This document shows positions 1 through 7,699 of a stretch of 64,000 nucleotides of DNA, piece by piece. The DNA lies in NCBI GenBank assembly GCA_902774325.1, contig CACYIC010000003.1, positions 20,949 to 84,948 on the forward strand, read 5' to 3'. Source of the stretch: an uncultured Ruminococcus sp. Lineage in GTDB: Bacteria; Bacillota; Clostridia; Oscillospirales; Acutalibacteraceae. The position numbers were made by a program, and so were the translations under genes. Under the pieces are notes generated by a model. That model worked only from the letters and a program-made list of their open reading frames with translations, was not told where the DNA came from and searched no databases. Position 1 is the stretch's first letter. Each line of letters starts with the position of its first letter.

Positions 1-192
1 CGTGACCGTTGTCGTGCGCGCGTTGCGGCTCCTCCTCTCCCCACAACGCCAAAGGGCGTTGCGGGGTCCCCGATTATGGCGCCAGCCTTGCGGCGTCCTC
101 CGCCTTGCTCTGCAAAATTTTCCGCTGACATCTGTTTTAAAGCATTTTATCAGAAAATAGTATAAGGCCTCCCGCTGTCTTGCGCCGGCGGT
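1..192. other. Intergenic edge region, no gene seen
   Basis: I see no convincing coding frame here. There is a GC-rich hairpin at 44-61 (CAACGCC, 4-base loop, GGCGTTG). RNase M5 genes often sit next to rsmA/ksgA, which may lie outside the window. This stretch is downstream of the RNase M5 stop codon, but the hairpin lacks a following T run on the minus strand, so I do not call it a terminator. Confidence 0.4.
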
Positions 193-789
193 TCAGCTCT
201 CCCGCGTCAGAGCTTCAACGAGCTTTTCAAGCTCCTCATAGGAATAGAGGCAGCCAAGTGCGGTGAGCATGGCGTTTGTCGAGAGGTAGGTTGGGAGCCC
301 GAGACTCCTGAGAAGTCTTTCCCTTAGCCTTTGGGAGTTTTCCCTTCCGGTAAGCCCCAGCTCGTACAAGTCGGACTTTGTGAGTGAGCGGGCTTTCTCA
401 GCCTCCTCGCCCTCGACGACCGCTCCGCTGCGGCGGATAGCCGACAGTATCAGCTCGTCGGTCATTCCCTCGACGCCGAGAAGCCCTTCACGGCTCTTCT
501 TGGGCTTGCGCTTCTCCTTGCCCTCGATTTGAGGGATATAGCAGTTGACGAGCTTATCCGCCGGAACGATGCCCTTCAAAAAATTGCGGATGACAAAGCC
601 CGCTCCGTCGCTGTCGGTGAGTATCATTATTCCGCGCGTCTCAGCGATCTTCCTTATCAGGCACTGCTTTTCCTTATCGTTAAAAACCCGGAAGCCGCCC
701 GTTTCGATTATCGGCGCGTCGATAAGGGAGCTGAGCTTTACGCGGTCGTAGCGTCCCTCGACGATTACCGCCTGACGGAGCTTAAGCAT
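193..789 (-). CDS. rnmV: Ribonuclease M5 (5S rRNA maturation, TOPRIM/DUF4093)
   Basis: Ribonuclease M5 trims both ends of precursor 5S rRNA in Firmicutes, acting in the cytoplasm with ribosomal protein L18. The N-terminal TOPRIM domain is visible: the glutamate motif VEGRYD (Glu11) and the TDSDGAG motif (Asp59, Asp61) carry the metal-binding acidic residues. The C-terminal half matches the DUF4093 extension typical of the family. At 198 residues the length is normal. The start ATG lies inside the end of the upstream holA gene (8-base overlap), so the two are probably translationally coupled. Confidence 0.9.
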   Translation of the reverse strand: MLKLRQAVIVEGRYDRVKLSSLIDAPIIETGGFRVFNDKEKQCLIRKIAETRGIMILTDSDGAGFVIRNFLKGIVPADKLVNCYIPQIEGKEKRKPKKSREGLLGVEGMTDELILSAIRRSGAVVEGEEAEKARSLTKSDLYELGLTGRENSQRLRERLLRSLGLPTYLSTNAMLTALGCLYSYEELEKLVEALTRES

Positions 790-1828
790 TTTTGTTCTCC
801 TTCACAAAAAGCAGGAGCTTGGCGATAAGCTGCTCCAGCATGAGCCATTTATCGGGATTTAAGGACTTGAACGCCTGATCGACGGCGATTATCGCCCTTA
901 TGCTTTCGAGCAGAGCTTCATTGCTCAGCCGTGACGAATTATAGACCTTTTTGAGCGCGAAGGAGCGGTTGCCGTAGTCGAAATCCCGCGCGATCTCCTG
1001 AAAGGTCTTTCCGCACTCGACCCCCAGCTTGGCGCGGTAGAGATCAATATAATTATTGCCCAGCACCGTAAGGATTACGTCGGGAATCTCCCGCTGACTG
1101 AAAAGCCTGTCGAGTATCTCGTAAGCCCTGCTGCCCTGACCGCGCATCACCGCGTCGGTGATGTCAAATATCCTGCTTTCGAGGTTGGGAACAACGACGG
1201 CTGAGATGTCCGTGAGCGTTATCTCCTCGCCGCTCGAATAGGCGCAAAGCTTATCGGTTTCGTTTTTCAGGCGGTGAAGATCGCTGCCGCAGAGGTTGAT
1301 GAGCTGCCTTGAACAGCCGCGTTCAAAGATCTTGCCCTGACTTCCCGCCCATTTCGTGATATGCTTTTCGAGGGTGCTGTCGTTGAGCTTTTCAAACCTG
1401 CAGACAGAGCCGTGCTTTTTCACGGCTTTCTCGACCTTTTCAAAGTATTTGGCGTTGGTTTTCGGGACATAAGAGGGCATGGAGATCACAAGCACGGTCG
1501 AGCCGCCGACGCGTGAAATTATGTCGAGAAAATAATCCTTCGGATCGTCCTTTTTCCAGAGGTCAAAGAAAATATCCTCCGTGAGGACGCAGTTGAACTC
1601 GCTCATAAAGGGGATGACCTGAGTCGCTGCGTCAAGCTCGGCAAGGTCAAGCTCTCCCTTGAAGGCGTGGAAATTGAAGTCCGACGGAGCCTTCTCCGTC
1701 ACGGCGTCGCATATCTTGCGCGTATAGTCCTTGACGTACATCTGCTCGTCCCCGTAAATCAGATAAACGGGCGAAAAGCTTCTGGTCTTTAGTTGTTTTT
1801 TCAGTTCGGCTTCGCTTATCGCAGGCAT
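782..1828 (-). CDS. holA: DNA polymerase III delta subunit
   Basis: HolA is the clamp-loader subunit that opens the beta sliding clamp. The protein has the typical N-terminal YLIYGDEQMYVKDY segment and the AAA-like fold layout with a C-terminal helical collar, ending in WLMLEQLIAKLL. I chose the ATG at 1828 because GAGGTG lies five bases upstream; an in-frame TTG at 1840 overlaps that ribosome binding site. The product is about 348 residues, normal for the family. It overlaps rnmV downstream, and a phosphoribosyltransferase gene lies 47 bases upstream on the same strand. Confidence 0.92.
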   Translation of the reverse strand: MPAISEAELKKQLKTRSFSPVYLIYGDEQMYVKDYTRKICDAVTEKAPSDFNFHAFKGELDLAELDAATQVIPFMSEFNCVLTEDIFFDLWKKDDPKDYFLDIISRVGGSTVLVISMPSYVPKTNAKYFEKVEKAVKKHGSVCRFEKLNDSTLEKHITKWAGSQGKIFERGCSRQLINLCGSDLHRLKNETDKLCAYSSGEEITLTDISAVVVPNLESRIFDITDAVMRGQGSRAYEILDRLFSQREIPDVILTVLGNNYIDLYRAKLGVECGKTFQEIARDFDYGNRSFALKKVYNSSRLSNEALLESIRAIIAVDQAFKSLNPDKWLMLEQLIAKLLLFVKENKNA

Positions 1829-1875
1829 AACGCACCTCAAAACAAAGAGCGGACAGGCGCCCGCTCCGTAAATTA

Positions 1876-2412
1876 TTATTTAAAGAAGAGAGGCAGGGGC
1901 TCAAGGAAGATGATGTCGTCCCTGTCCTTGGCGTCGCCCTCCGCGAGCACGCACGCCTTTCCGACGACGTTCGCACCGCAGGCGTCCATCAGCTTCTCAA
2001 GCGCGGTAAGGCTCTCGCCGGTGGAGATCACGTCGTCCACGATAAGAACCTTTTTTCCTCTGAGGAAATTAGCGTCATCCTCGCCGAGGTAAAGCTTCTG
2101 CTCTCTGGCGGTAGTTATGGATTTCAGCTCAACGCCGACGCTGTTGCGCATATAAACCTTTACGCTCTTGCGGGCGATAACGTATTGACGGCAGCCCTGG
2201 CGCGCCATTTCGTAGCAGAGCATGATACCCTTTGCCTCAGCCGAGACCACAACCTCGTGCTCGGGGCATTTTTTAAGCAGAGCGGCGGCTGCCTTCTCGG
2301 TCACCTCAACATCGCCGAACATGATGAAGGCGGCGATATCGAGCTTTTCATTCACCGGAAACATCGGAAGGTCGCGCTCGCAGCCCGCGATATTGATATG
2401 ATAGCTGTCCAT
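1876..2412 (-). CDS. Phosphoribosyltransferase (adenine PRTase-like)
   Basis: A type I phosphoribosyltransferase, which transfers a base onto or off PRPP. The PRPP-binding loop is clear at residues 122-133 (VLIVDDVISTGE). The 178-residue size and the FLEPLPLF tail resemble adenine phosphoribosyltransferase (Apt) or the Apt-like XRE/PurR effector-domain proteins. The N-terminus (residues 1-60) departs from classical Apt, so substrate specificity is uncertain. It starts at an ATG with a strong AAGGAGGAAG site and is followed upstream by a HIT-family gene 23 bases away, so the two are likely co-transcribed in purine nucleotide salvage or signalling. Confidence 0.75.
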   Translation of the reverse strand: MDSYHINIAGCERDLPMFPVNEKLDIAAFIMFGDVEVTEKAAAALLKKCPEHEVVVSAEAKGIMLCYEMARQGCRQYVIARKSVKVYMRNSVGVELKSITTAREQKLYLGEDDANFLRGKKVLIVDDVISTGESLTALEKLMDACGANVVGKACVLAEGDAKDRDDIIFLEPLPLFFK

Positions 2413-2435
2413 TGTTCTTCCTCCTTAATTTACCC

Positions 2436-2777
2436 TTAAACCATTCTTCCGCCGAGCTGAGTTCCGCCGAGAAGGTGAAAATGCAGATGCATCACGCTCT
2501 GGCAGCCTTCCCTGCCGCAGTTGGTGACAACCCGGTAGCCGTTCTCGAGTCCGAGAGAAGCGGCGATCGCGGGAAGCTTGGCGAAAATATGCGCGATCAC
2601 CTCGGAGTTGTCCTCGGTTATCTCGTCGACGCAGCCGATATGCATTTTGGGAATAGCCAGCACATGAACGGGAGCCTGGGGCTCGAGATCGTAAAAAGCC
2701 AGCATTTTGTCATCCTCATAAACCTTTCTGGACGGAATAGAGCCGTCAACTAATTTACAGAAAATACAGTCGTTCAT
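2436..2777 (-). CDS. HIT family nucleotide-binding hydrolase (Hint-like)
   Basis: A small histidine-triad protein that hydrolyses nucleoside phosphoramidates or related nucleotide conjugates in the cytoplasm. The HxHxHxx triad is at residues 97-101 (HLHFH) followed by LLGG. Cys4 and Cys7 near the N-terminus (CIFC) are the usual first half of the zinc site seen in many bacterial HIT proteins. At 113 residues it is full length for the Hint/PKCI subfamily. It precedes the phosphoribosyltransferase gene on the same strand. Confidence 0.92.
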   Translation of the reverse strand: MNDCIFCKLVDGSIPSRKVYEDDKMLAFYDLEPQAPVHVLAIPKMHIGCVDEITEDNSEVIAHIFAKLPAIAASLGLENGYRVVTNCGREGCQSVMHLHFHLLGGTQLGGRMV

Positions 2778-2912
2778 ATTATTATCCTCCGAAGCTTATA
2801 AAATATTGATCTACCAAGGCATATTTTACTACATCATTCGGGAAAAATCAAGGGGTTGAGAGCATTCTTGCTCAAGGGAACCTCAAATGCTTTCAAAAGC
2901 CTGCGGGAATTC

Positions 2913-3641
2913 TCACTTCTTCGCGCGTATCTTTTTTTCCTCGCCTTTGAGCAGGCGTTTGATATTGTCCTTGTGCTTGACGGTTACAAACGTTCCGATG
3001 ATAAGCGCGGCGGCGGTGGAGATCGCAACATAAGCGACGCTCGGGAGCGGATTGCCGTAGACGAGCTTATCTAGGAAGAAGGTCGCTATAAAGGTGTAGG
3101 GACCGTACATAATAGCGCTGACGATGCTGCCCAGCGAAATGATCCTGGAGATGAAGAAGAGGATAAGGAAGGTCGCGAGTATCATCAGAAAGACTCTCCA
3201 ATCCTCCGTGAGCATCAGCGCCGCCGCCGAAACGACGCCCTTGCCGCCCCTGAAATGAAAATAGAGCGGGAAGGAATGACCGAGGATGCAGAAGGTGCCC
3301 GCGAGGTATTTTCCGACGTTCATGACAAGCTCGGGGTACTGACAGCCCGAGGTCATGAACGAGAAAAGCCAGCCGCCGATGAGCACCGCCGCGACGCATT
3401 TGAGAGCGTCGAGGACGAGGGTGAGTATAGCGGGAAATTTGCCGACCGCGCGCAGGACGTTTGTAAAGCCCGCGTTGCCGCTGCCGACCTCGCGGATATC
3501 CAGCTCTCCCTTTGTGGCTATTCTTGTGATGATGACGGCGGGATTGATGCTGCCGATCAGATAGGCGACCGCCGCGGTGACGAGCCACGCCCACCAATAT
3601 GAGGAAAAGGCTGAGCCCAGGGTGCTTAAAACAGGATCCAT
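2913..3641 (-). CDS. plsY: Acyl-phosphate:glycerol-3-phosphate acyltransferase
   Basis: PlsY is an integral membrane enzyme that makes lysophosphatidic acid from acyl-phosphate and glycerol-3-phosphate, the first committed step of phospholipid synthesis. Several hydrophobic spans are visible, and the conserved loops GSGNAG and GHSFPLYFHFRGGKG, which form the active site, are present. About 242 residues is slightly long because of a basic C-terminal tail. The ATG at 3641 overlaps the der stop codon; it lies seven bases after GGGGAG, which favours it over the GTG at 3644. The der-plsY order is common in Firmicutes. Confidence 0.93.
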   Translation of the reverse strand: MDPVLSTLGSAFSSYWWAWLVTAAVAYLIGSINPAVIITRIATKGELDIREVGSGNAGFTNVLRAVGKFPAILTLVLDALKCVAAVLIGGWLFSFMTSGCQYPELVMNVGKYLAGTFCILGHSFPLYFHFRGGKGVVSAAALMLTEDWRVFLMILATFLILFFISRIISLGSIVSAIMYGPYTFIATFFLDKLVYGNPLPSVAYVAISTAAALIIGTFVTVKHKDNIKRLLKGEEKKIRAKK

Positions 3642-4963
3642 CACTTGTCTCCCCTTTCACGGATGATGATTTTTACAGGAGTTCCCTCAAGCCCGAACGC
3701 CTCGCGTATGCGGTTCTCGAGGTAGCGCTGATAGGAAAAGTGGAAAAGCTCGGCGTTGTTGCAGAAGAAAACAAAGGTCGGCGGCTTTACGCTCGCCTGA
3801 GTCATATAGTAGATTTTAAGGCGCTTGCCCTTGTCGGAGGGCGGCTGCACTCTCGCTGTAGCCTGAGCCAGAAGCTCGTTGAGCATTCCGGTGCGGATCC
3901 TCATGCAGGTGTTTTCGTTCGCGGCGACGATCGCCTCAAAGAGCCGGTCGAGCCTCAAGCCCGTTTTGGCTGAAATGAACACCTGAGGGGCATAAGACAT
4001 GAAAGCGAAATCGAGGTCGAGCTTCTTGCGGAACTCGTTCATGGTCTTGTCGTTCTTTTCGAGAGCGTCCCATTTGTTGACGGCGAGGATACAAGCCTTG
4101 CCCGCCTCGTGAGCGAGTCCGGCGACCTTGGTGTCCTGCTCGGTTATCCCGGCGGTCGCGTCGATCATGATAACGCAGACGTCGCTGCGGTCGATCGCCA
4201 TTTTCGCGCGGAGGATGCTGTATTTCTCGATATCGTCAAATATTTTGCTCTGTCGGCGCAGTCCCGCCGTATCGGTGAAATTGAAGCGTCCGAAGCTGTT
4301 CTCAACAAGGGTGTCGATCGTGTCGCGGGTCGTGCCCGCGATATCGGATACTATGCAGCGGTCGCTGTCTGTTATTTTATTGATGAGAGAGGATTTGCCG
4401 GCGTTGGGCTTGCCGATAACGGCGACGTTTATCACGTCGCTCTCGTCCTCCTCATCCGCCTCGTAATCGAGATAGGAAAAAGCCTGATCGAGCAGATCGC
4501 CCGTGCCGTGACCGTGAACCGCCGAAACCTGAACTGGATCGCCGAGTCCGAGGTTGTAAAATTCATAAAAATCGGGAGAAGGATCTCCGACGGTATCGCA
4601 TTTGTTTACGCAGAGCACAACGGGCTTGCCCGACTTCTGGAGGGTCTGCGCCACGTCGATATCCGTCGCGACCATCCCGCTTTTGAGGTCGGTCACAAGT
4701 ATTATCACGGCGGCGGTATCAATAGCCAGCTCAGCCTGGCGGCGGATATGAGCGAGGATCACGTCGTCGGTCTTGGGCTCGATGCCTCCCGTATCGACCA
4801 GCAGGGCGGACTTGCCGCACCACTCCACGTCGCCGTATATCCTGTCGCGCGTGACTCCGGGGGTATCGTCAACGATGGAAAGCCGCTGACCGATCAGTTT
4901 ATTGAAAAGCGTGGACTTGCCGACATTCGGTCTGCCCACTATGGCGATTACAGGTTTATTCAT
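3641..4963 (-). CDS. der: Ribosome biogenesis GTPase Der (EngA)
   Basis: Der is an essential tandem GTPase needed for 50S ribosomal subunit assembly. Two G domains are visible: GRPNVGKST near residue 9 with DTPGV and NKCD, then GKPNAGKSS near residue 180 with DTAGL and NKWD, followed by a C-terminal KH-like domain ending in KIIIRERGDK. The length of 440 residues is standard. It is translationally coupled to plsY by a four-base overlap region. Confidence 0.97.
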   Translation of the reverse strand: MNKPVIAIVGRPNVGKSTLFNKLIGQRLSIVDDTPGVTRDRIYGDVEWCGKSALLVDTGGIEPKTDDVILAHIRRQAELAIDTAAVIILVTDLKSGMVATDIDVAQTLQKSGKPVVLCVNKCDTVGDPSPDFYEFYNLGLGDPVQVSAVHGHGTGDLLDQAFSYLDYEADEEDESDVINVAVIGKPNAGKSSLINKITDSDRCIVSDIAGTTRDTIDTLVENSFGRFNFTDTAGLRRQSKIFDDIEKYSILRAKMAIDRSDVCVIMIDATAGITEQDTKVAGLAHEAGKACILAVNKWDALEKNDKTMNEFRKKLDLDFAFMSYAPQVFISAKTGLRLDRLFEAIVAANENTCMRIRTGMLNELLAQATARVQPPSDKGKRLKIYYMTQASVKPPTFVFFCNNAELFHFSYQRYLENRIREAFGLEGTPVKIIIRERGDK

Positions 4964-5000
4964 TCAGCCAACTCCTTTTTGTTCGGGTCGTTTGCGTTTG

Positions 5001-5034
5001 AAAAACAATAGGGCGGCAGAAAGCTCTGTCGCCC
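5001..5034 (-). terminator. Probable rho-independent terminator after rpmF
   Basis: On the minus strand a hairpin with arms GGGCGACAGA and TCTGCCGCCC (one mismatch pair) is followed by TATTG and a T run. It sits 20 bases past the rpmF stop codon. Confidence 0.6.
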
Positions 5035-5054
5035 AAGATGTTTAATAGATTTGA

Positions 5055-5240
5055 TTACGCGTCCTTCTTAACGATAACCTGTCTGCCGCGATACATACCG
5101 CAGTTGCTGCAAGCTCTGTGAGCAGCAGTAAGCTCACCGCAGTTGGGGCAAGTTGTCAGAGCGGGCGCACTAAGCTTCCAAACTGTTGAACGTCTTGAGC
5201 TTTTTCTCGCGTGTGATGTTTTTCTCGTAGGTACTGCCAT
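5055..5240 (-). CDS. rpmF: 50S ribosomal protein L32
   Basis: A 61-residue L32 of the zinc-binding type. It starts MAVPTRKTSHARK, as typical, and has CPNC and CSNC pairs that bind zinc. A strong AGGAGG site precedes the ATG. It follows the YceD (DUF177) gene by 20 bases, the classic yceD-rpmF pairing found across bacteria. Because this copy keeps all four cysteines, it is the zinc-dependent form rather than a zinc-independent paralogue. Confidence 0.96.
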   Translation of the reverse strand: MAVPTRKTSHARKSSRRSTVWKLSAPALTTCPNCGELTAAHRACSNCGMYRGRQVIVKKDA

Positions 5241-5260
5241 TACAAAGACCTCCTTATATG

Positions 5261-5758
5261 TTATTCATCCATAAGCTGTTTGAGGATCTCGAGTCTCGGG
5301 TCAACCGTTCTTCTGTCGCAGCCGCAGTCTCCGAGGTTGAGGTTTTTGCCGCAGCTTGGGCACAATCCCCTGCAATCCTCTTTGCAAAGATTCTTTCGCG
5401 GAAGCGTCAGCAGAATATCCGAAATAACGATATCGTCGAGCTCGATCACAAAATCAGGTGTTTCAATATAATCGTCGTTGCCCTCGTCGGCGAGGCTCTG
5501 AACGAGCTTGTGCTCAAAGACAGGCTCCATTATCCCGGAGGCGTCCTCTCCGCAGCGGTCGCAAACGCGGTCGTAGGTGAATTTGCATGCCAGCTCAAGG
5601 GTAACGATACCCGTGCGGTTGTGAGCCTCGGCGCTGACAATGACAGGCTCGGAGAATGGAAAGAATCCGTCCGTATCAATTGCCGACATATCGAGCTCAT
5701 AGCGCAGGGACTTGGTTTCGCCCTCGTTCTGAAAGACTGTTTTCAGTTCAAAAAGCAT
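5261..5758 (-). CDS. YceD/DUF177 family protein
   Basis: This family is linked to 23S rRNA accumulation and is nearly always encoded before rpmF. The central CDRCGE pair and a C-terminal cysteine cluster (CKEDC, CPSC, CGC) suggest metal binding, common in Clostridial members. The length of 165 residues is normal. Its own promoter lies about 70 bases upstream (TTGACA/TATAAT). Confidence 0.88.
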   Translation of the reverse strand: MLFELKTVFQNEGETKSLRYELDMSAIDTDGFFPFSEPVIVSAEAHNRTGIVTLELACKFTYDRVCDRCGEDASGIMEPVFEHKLVQSLADEGNDDYIETPDFVIELDDIVISDILLTLPRKNLCKEDCRGLCPSCGKNLNLGDCGCDRRTVDPRLEILKQLMDE

Positions 5759-5827
5759 ACTTCACCTCTGCAAATCACTCGGAAAGCGCTCCGAGCCGCA
5801 TAAACGCATATTAAAACGCTACTGATT

Positions 5828-5856
5828 ATTATACAAAAGGTTTGTCGCTTTGTCAA
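5828..5856 (-). promoter_or_regulatory. Sigma-A promoter for yceD-rpmF
   Basis: On the minus strand TTGACA (5851-5856) and TATAAT (5828-5833) are both perfect consensus hexamers separated by exactly 17 bases, consistent with strong transcription of a ribosomal protein operon. Confidence 0.88.
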
Positions 5857-5947
5857 CTATAAATTCCGCGAATTTGCGACCTTTTTTTTGTACAAACCAT
5901 ATATATTGTGGCTGTCGCAAGGCTATTTTTCGATATTGGAAAAATAA

Positions 5948-6382
5948 CTACGCGTTTTTCATGAATTTGATCCTTTTCATAAACGACGGGCGGCGTCTCC
6001 AGACGTACCTCAGCGGATAAATATATCTCCAGACGCGCGAATAGACCTTATAGCCGAACTCATCGACGCTGTGCTCCCTGCCCTTTCGGATGAATCCGAT
6101 CAGGACTCCGACGATATCGCTGTCCTTGATCCCATACTCGGTGAAGTAGTTATTGTCCCCTCGAATGGTGTAGTCATCCTTGTTCACCTTGATAACGCGG
6201 TGCAGGATATAATGATTAGGTCCCTTGACATAAAGGGCGACGTCGTACTTTTTCAGCCGCTCCTCGCCTTTTTTGCGGATGATGACCATATCTCTCCCCT
6301 GCTTTATTAGGGGCATCATACTGCAGCCCTTGTTGGTATAGACCAGCTTCTCGTGCGTATCAAGATACTCGACAATATTCAT
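5948..6382 (-). CDS. S24/S26 family (SipW-like) peptidase
   Basis: A 144-residue S26-type peptidase related to the ER/SipW class of signal peptidase. The nucleophile motif GCSMMP places Ser21, the HR motif (His61-Arg62) supplies the general base in this class, and RGDNN (74-78) is the conserved box. Unlike normal signal peptidases there is no clear N-terminal transmembrane anchor; only a basic C-terminal tail is seen. It is the last gene of a three-gene cassette with a PqqD-like protein and an HPr-kinase-like ATPase, which suggests that it cleaves a specific peptide or leader rather than bulk secreted proteins. That role is inference. Confidence 0.8.
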   Translation of the reverse strand: MNIVEYLDTHEKLVYTNKGCSMMPLIKQGRDMVIIRKKGEERLKKYDVALYVKGPNHYILHRVIKVNKDDYTIRGDNNYFTEYGIKDSDIVGVLIGFIRKGREHSVDEFGYKVYSRVWRYIYPLRYVWRRRPSFMKRIKFMKNA

Positions 6383-6383
6383 C

Positions 6384-6647
6384 TTATTCCTCGATCACGT
6401 TGATCGAACGGAGCGTATCGAGCAGCTTGTCAACGTCCCTGGAAACGATCTCGGGAGAAGCGCCCTCAAAGTTTTTGCAGACCGTCGCCTTGATAGCCTC
6501 GGGAGTTGTTTCCTCCTTGAGCAGGTCGATAATGAACGCGGCGGTGGGATTGCTTCTTACGATCCCCGAAAAAACGCTTGAATCGGTTGATACCATGATC
6601 TGAGTGTCATCCATCGTATGGGTGAGCATTTCTTTTCTGAGCTTCAT
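6384..6647 (-). CDS. PqqD-like peptide-binding protein (RRE fold)
   Basis: An 87-residue protein of the PqqD family, the winged-helix fold used as a RiPP recognition element to hold leader peptides. The pattern of a short beta hairpin (MVSTDSSVFSGIVRSNPTAA), a helix (FIIDLLKE) and C-terminal helices (VDKLLDTLRSINVIEE) fits. Its start codon overlaps the stop of the kinase-like gene (ATGA), and the peptidase starts two bases after its stop, so all three should be made together. No radical SAM, YcaO or asparagine-synthetase-like enzyme and no clear precursor gene is adjacent. Confidence 0.8.
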   Translation of the reverse strand: MKLRKEMLTHTMDDTQIMVSTDSSVFSGIVRSNPTAAFIIDLLKEETTPEAIKATVCKNFEGASPEIVSRDVDKLLDTLRSINVIEE

Positions 6648-7372
6648 TTGTTATTCTCCTTCATATATGTATACGCGATCACGGCTGCTTCATCCTCCAT
6701 GTTGCAGCCGAGACGGTAAAAATTACAGCATTCAGCGATTTCATCAAAAAGGTCGAGCGACCTTTTGAGCTGTTCGGGCGTTTCTCCCCTGAAAAAAACT
6801 CCCAGCAGCCTCGGGAATATCTCCGACAGCGCCGCCCTCTCTATATGGTTGCGTTCGTCGCGCTCAAGCAGGCAGATCGCCTTGAGCGGTGATTTTTTAT
6901 TTGTATTGAGCCATTTGTCGCCGCTCCACGGAGAGCCGTGAACAAAAGCCGTTCCGCCGCTGACGCTCACAAAGGGCTTGTCGTCGTTTATCATTATAAC
7001 CTCATGCCCCAATCCGGGCAGGACCTTGCGCCAGAGAGCGGTATGAGTCGATTTTCCGGTGCCGCTCGGAGCGACGAAAAGAAAGCTCTCGCCGTCGACC
7101 TCGACCGCCGAGCCGTGGAACATGAGCACGCCTTTTTCAAGCAGGATCGAGCTTATCTCGCGGTGCAAAGCCAGAAAATCGGCGTAGATCGGATGATTTC
7201 CAAAGGGCAGAAAACCTCCCTGAAGCTCTCTGTTCCTCATCTCGTCATTGAGTATGACAGTAAAATCCGGAGCCTCGTCGGTCAAATAATTCTTAAAAGC
7301 CCTGTACATATTATCGTTTCGAGGAATTATAAGGAAGCGATAACCGCCGAGCGAAACCGTAAACTCCTTCAT
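6644..7372 (-). CDS. HPr kinase/PEP carboxykinase-like P-loop protein
   Basis: A 242-residue protein resembling the catalytic domain of HPr kinase. The HGSAVE segment (residues 86-91), the P-loop SGTGKST (103-109) and the NDDKP acidic motif (129-133) are in the order expected. Such kinases occur in lasso-peptide clusters, where one phosphorylates the precursor C-terminus, and in uncharacterised Clostridial cassettes with PqqD-like proteins. Genuine HPr kinases are longer and carry an N-terminal domain that is absent here, so this is not HprK itself. The ATG at 7372 was chosen because the in-frame TTG at 7444 would place the start upstream of the promoter. Confidence 0.78.
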   Translation of the reverse strand: MKEFTVSLGGYRFLIIPRNDNMYRAFKNYLTDEAPDFTVILNDEMRNRELQGGFLPFGNHPIYADFLALHREISSILLEKGVLMFHGSAVEVDGESFLFVAPSGTGKSTHTALWRKVLPGLGHEVIMINDDKPFVSVSGGTAFVHGSPWSGDKWLNTNKKSPLKAICLLERDERNHIERAALSEIFPRLLGVFFRGETPEQLKRSLDLFDEIAECCNFYRLGCNMEDEAAVIAYTYMKENNK

Positions 7373-7402
7373 CTCGCACCACCAAACAAAACTTTCTGAA
7401 AT

Positions 7403-7431
7403 ATTATAGCACAGATGCAGGATATTATCAA
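7403..7431 (-). promoter_or_regulatory. Promoter of the kinase/PqqD/peptidase cassette
   Basis: On the minus strand TTGATA (7426-7431) and TATAAT (7403-7408) are separated by 17 bases. Transcription would begin just upstream of the ATG at 7372. Two direct repeats abut the -35 box on its upstream side. Confidence 0.8.
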
Positions 7432-7437
7432 GTAAAT

Positions 7438-7486
7438 TTTTCAATTCACTCCTGAACGAATCTTTTCAATTCACTCCTGAACGAAT
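7438..7486. repeat. Pair of 24-bp direct repeats next to a -35 box
   Basis: Identical 24-base copies at 7438-7461 and 7463-7486 repeat with a 25-base period. On the minus strand each reads ATTCGTTCAGGAGTGAATTG plus AAAA and contains the dyad TTCA-GGAG-TGAA. They lie seven bases upstream of the cassette's -35 hexamer, the place where an activator would bind. They could instead be a chance tandem duplication. Confidence 0.75.
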
Positions 7487-7586
7487 GGTTGAAGGACAAC
7501 AAAGCAGAAAGTCGGTTACAATGCAGTAACAAGTATTTCAAAACATGCACAAATCGGAAATGCATCATTTTTTTCATTCAAAAACC

Positions 7587-7615
7587 TTTACAAATATGTT
7601 ATTATATGATATAAT
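7587..7615 (+). promoter_or_regulatory. Promoter of the sortase operon
   Basis: TTTACA (7587-7592) and TATAAT (7610-7615) are separated by 17 bases. It drives the plus-strand operon starting at 7700 and is divergent from the kinase/PqqD/peptidase cassette promoter about 160 bases away. Confidence 0.8.
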
Positions 7616-7699
7616 TTGCTTGATTAAATTGCTCGGAGAACAAAATATTAAAATAATACACTTCGGCAGTTTTCAATAATGAAAGGTGGTAAACAAAAA

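Noticed and set aside
6644..7372. Calling the P-loop protein a true HPr kinase (HprK)
   Set aside because: It lacks the N-terminal domain and is placed with PqqD- and SipW-like genes rather than sugar-uptake genes.
7444..7640. A 45-codon minus-strand frame (MKKMMHFRFVHVLKY...) upstream of the kinase/PqqD cassette as a possible RiPP precursor
   Set aside because: It has no ribosome binding site, overlaps both the opposite promoter and the direct repeats, and ends upstream of the cassette's own promoter.
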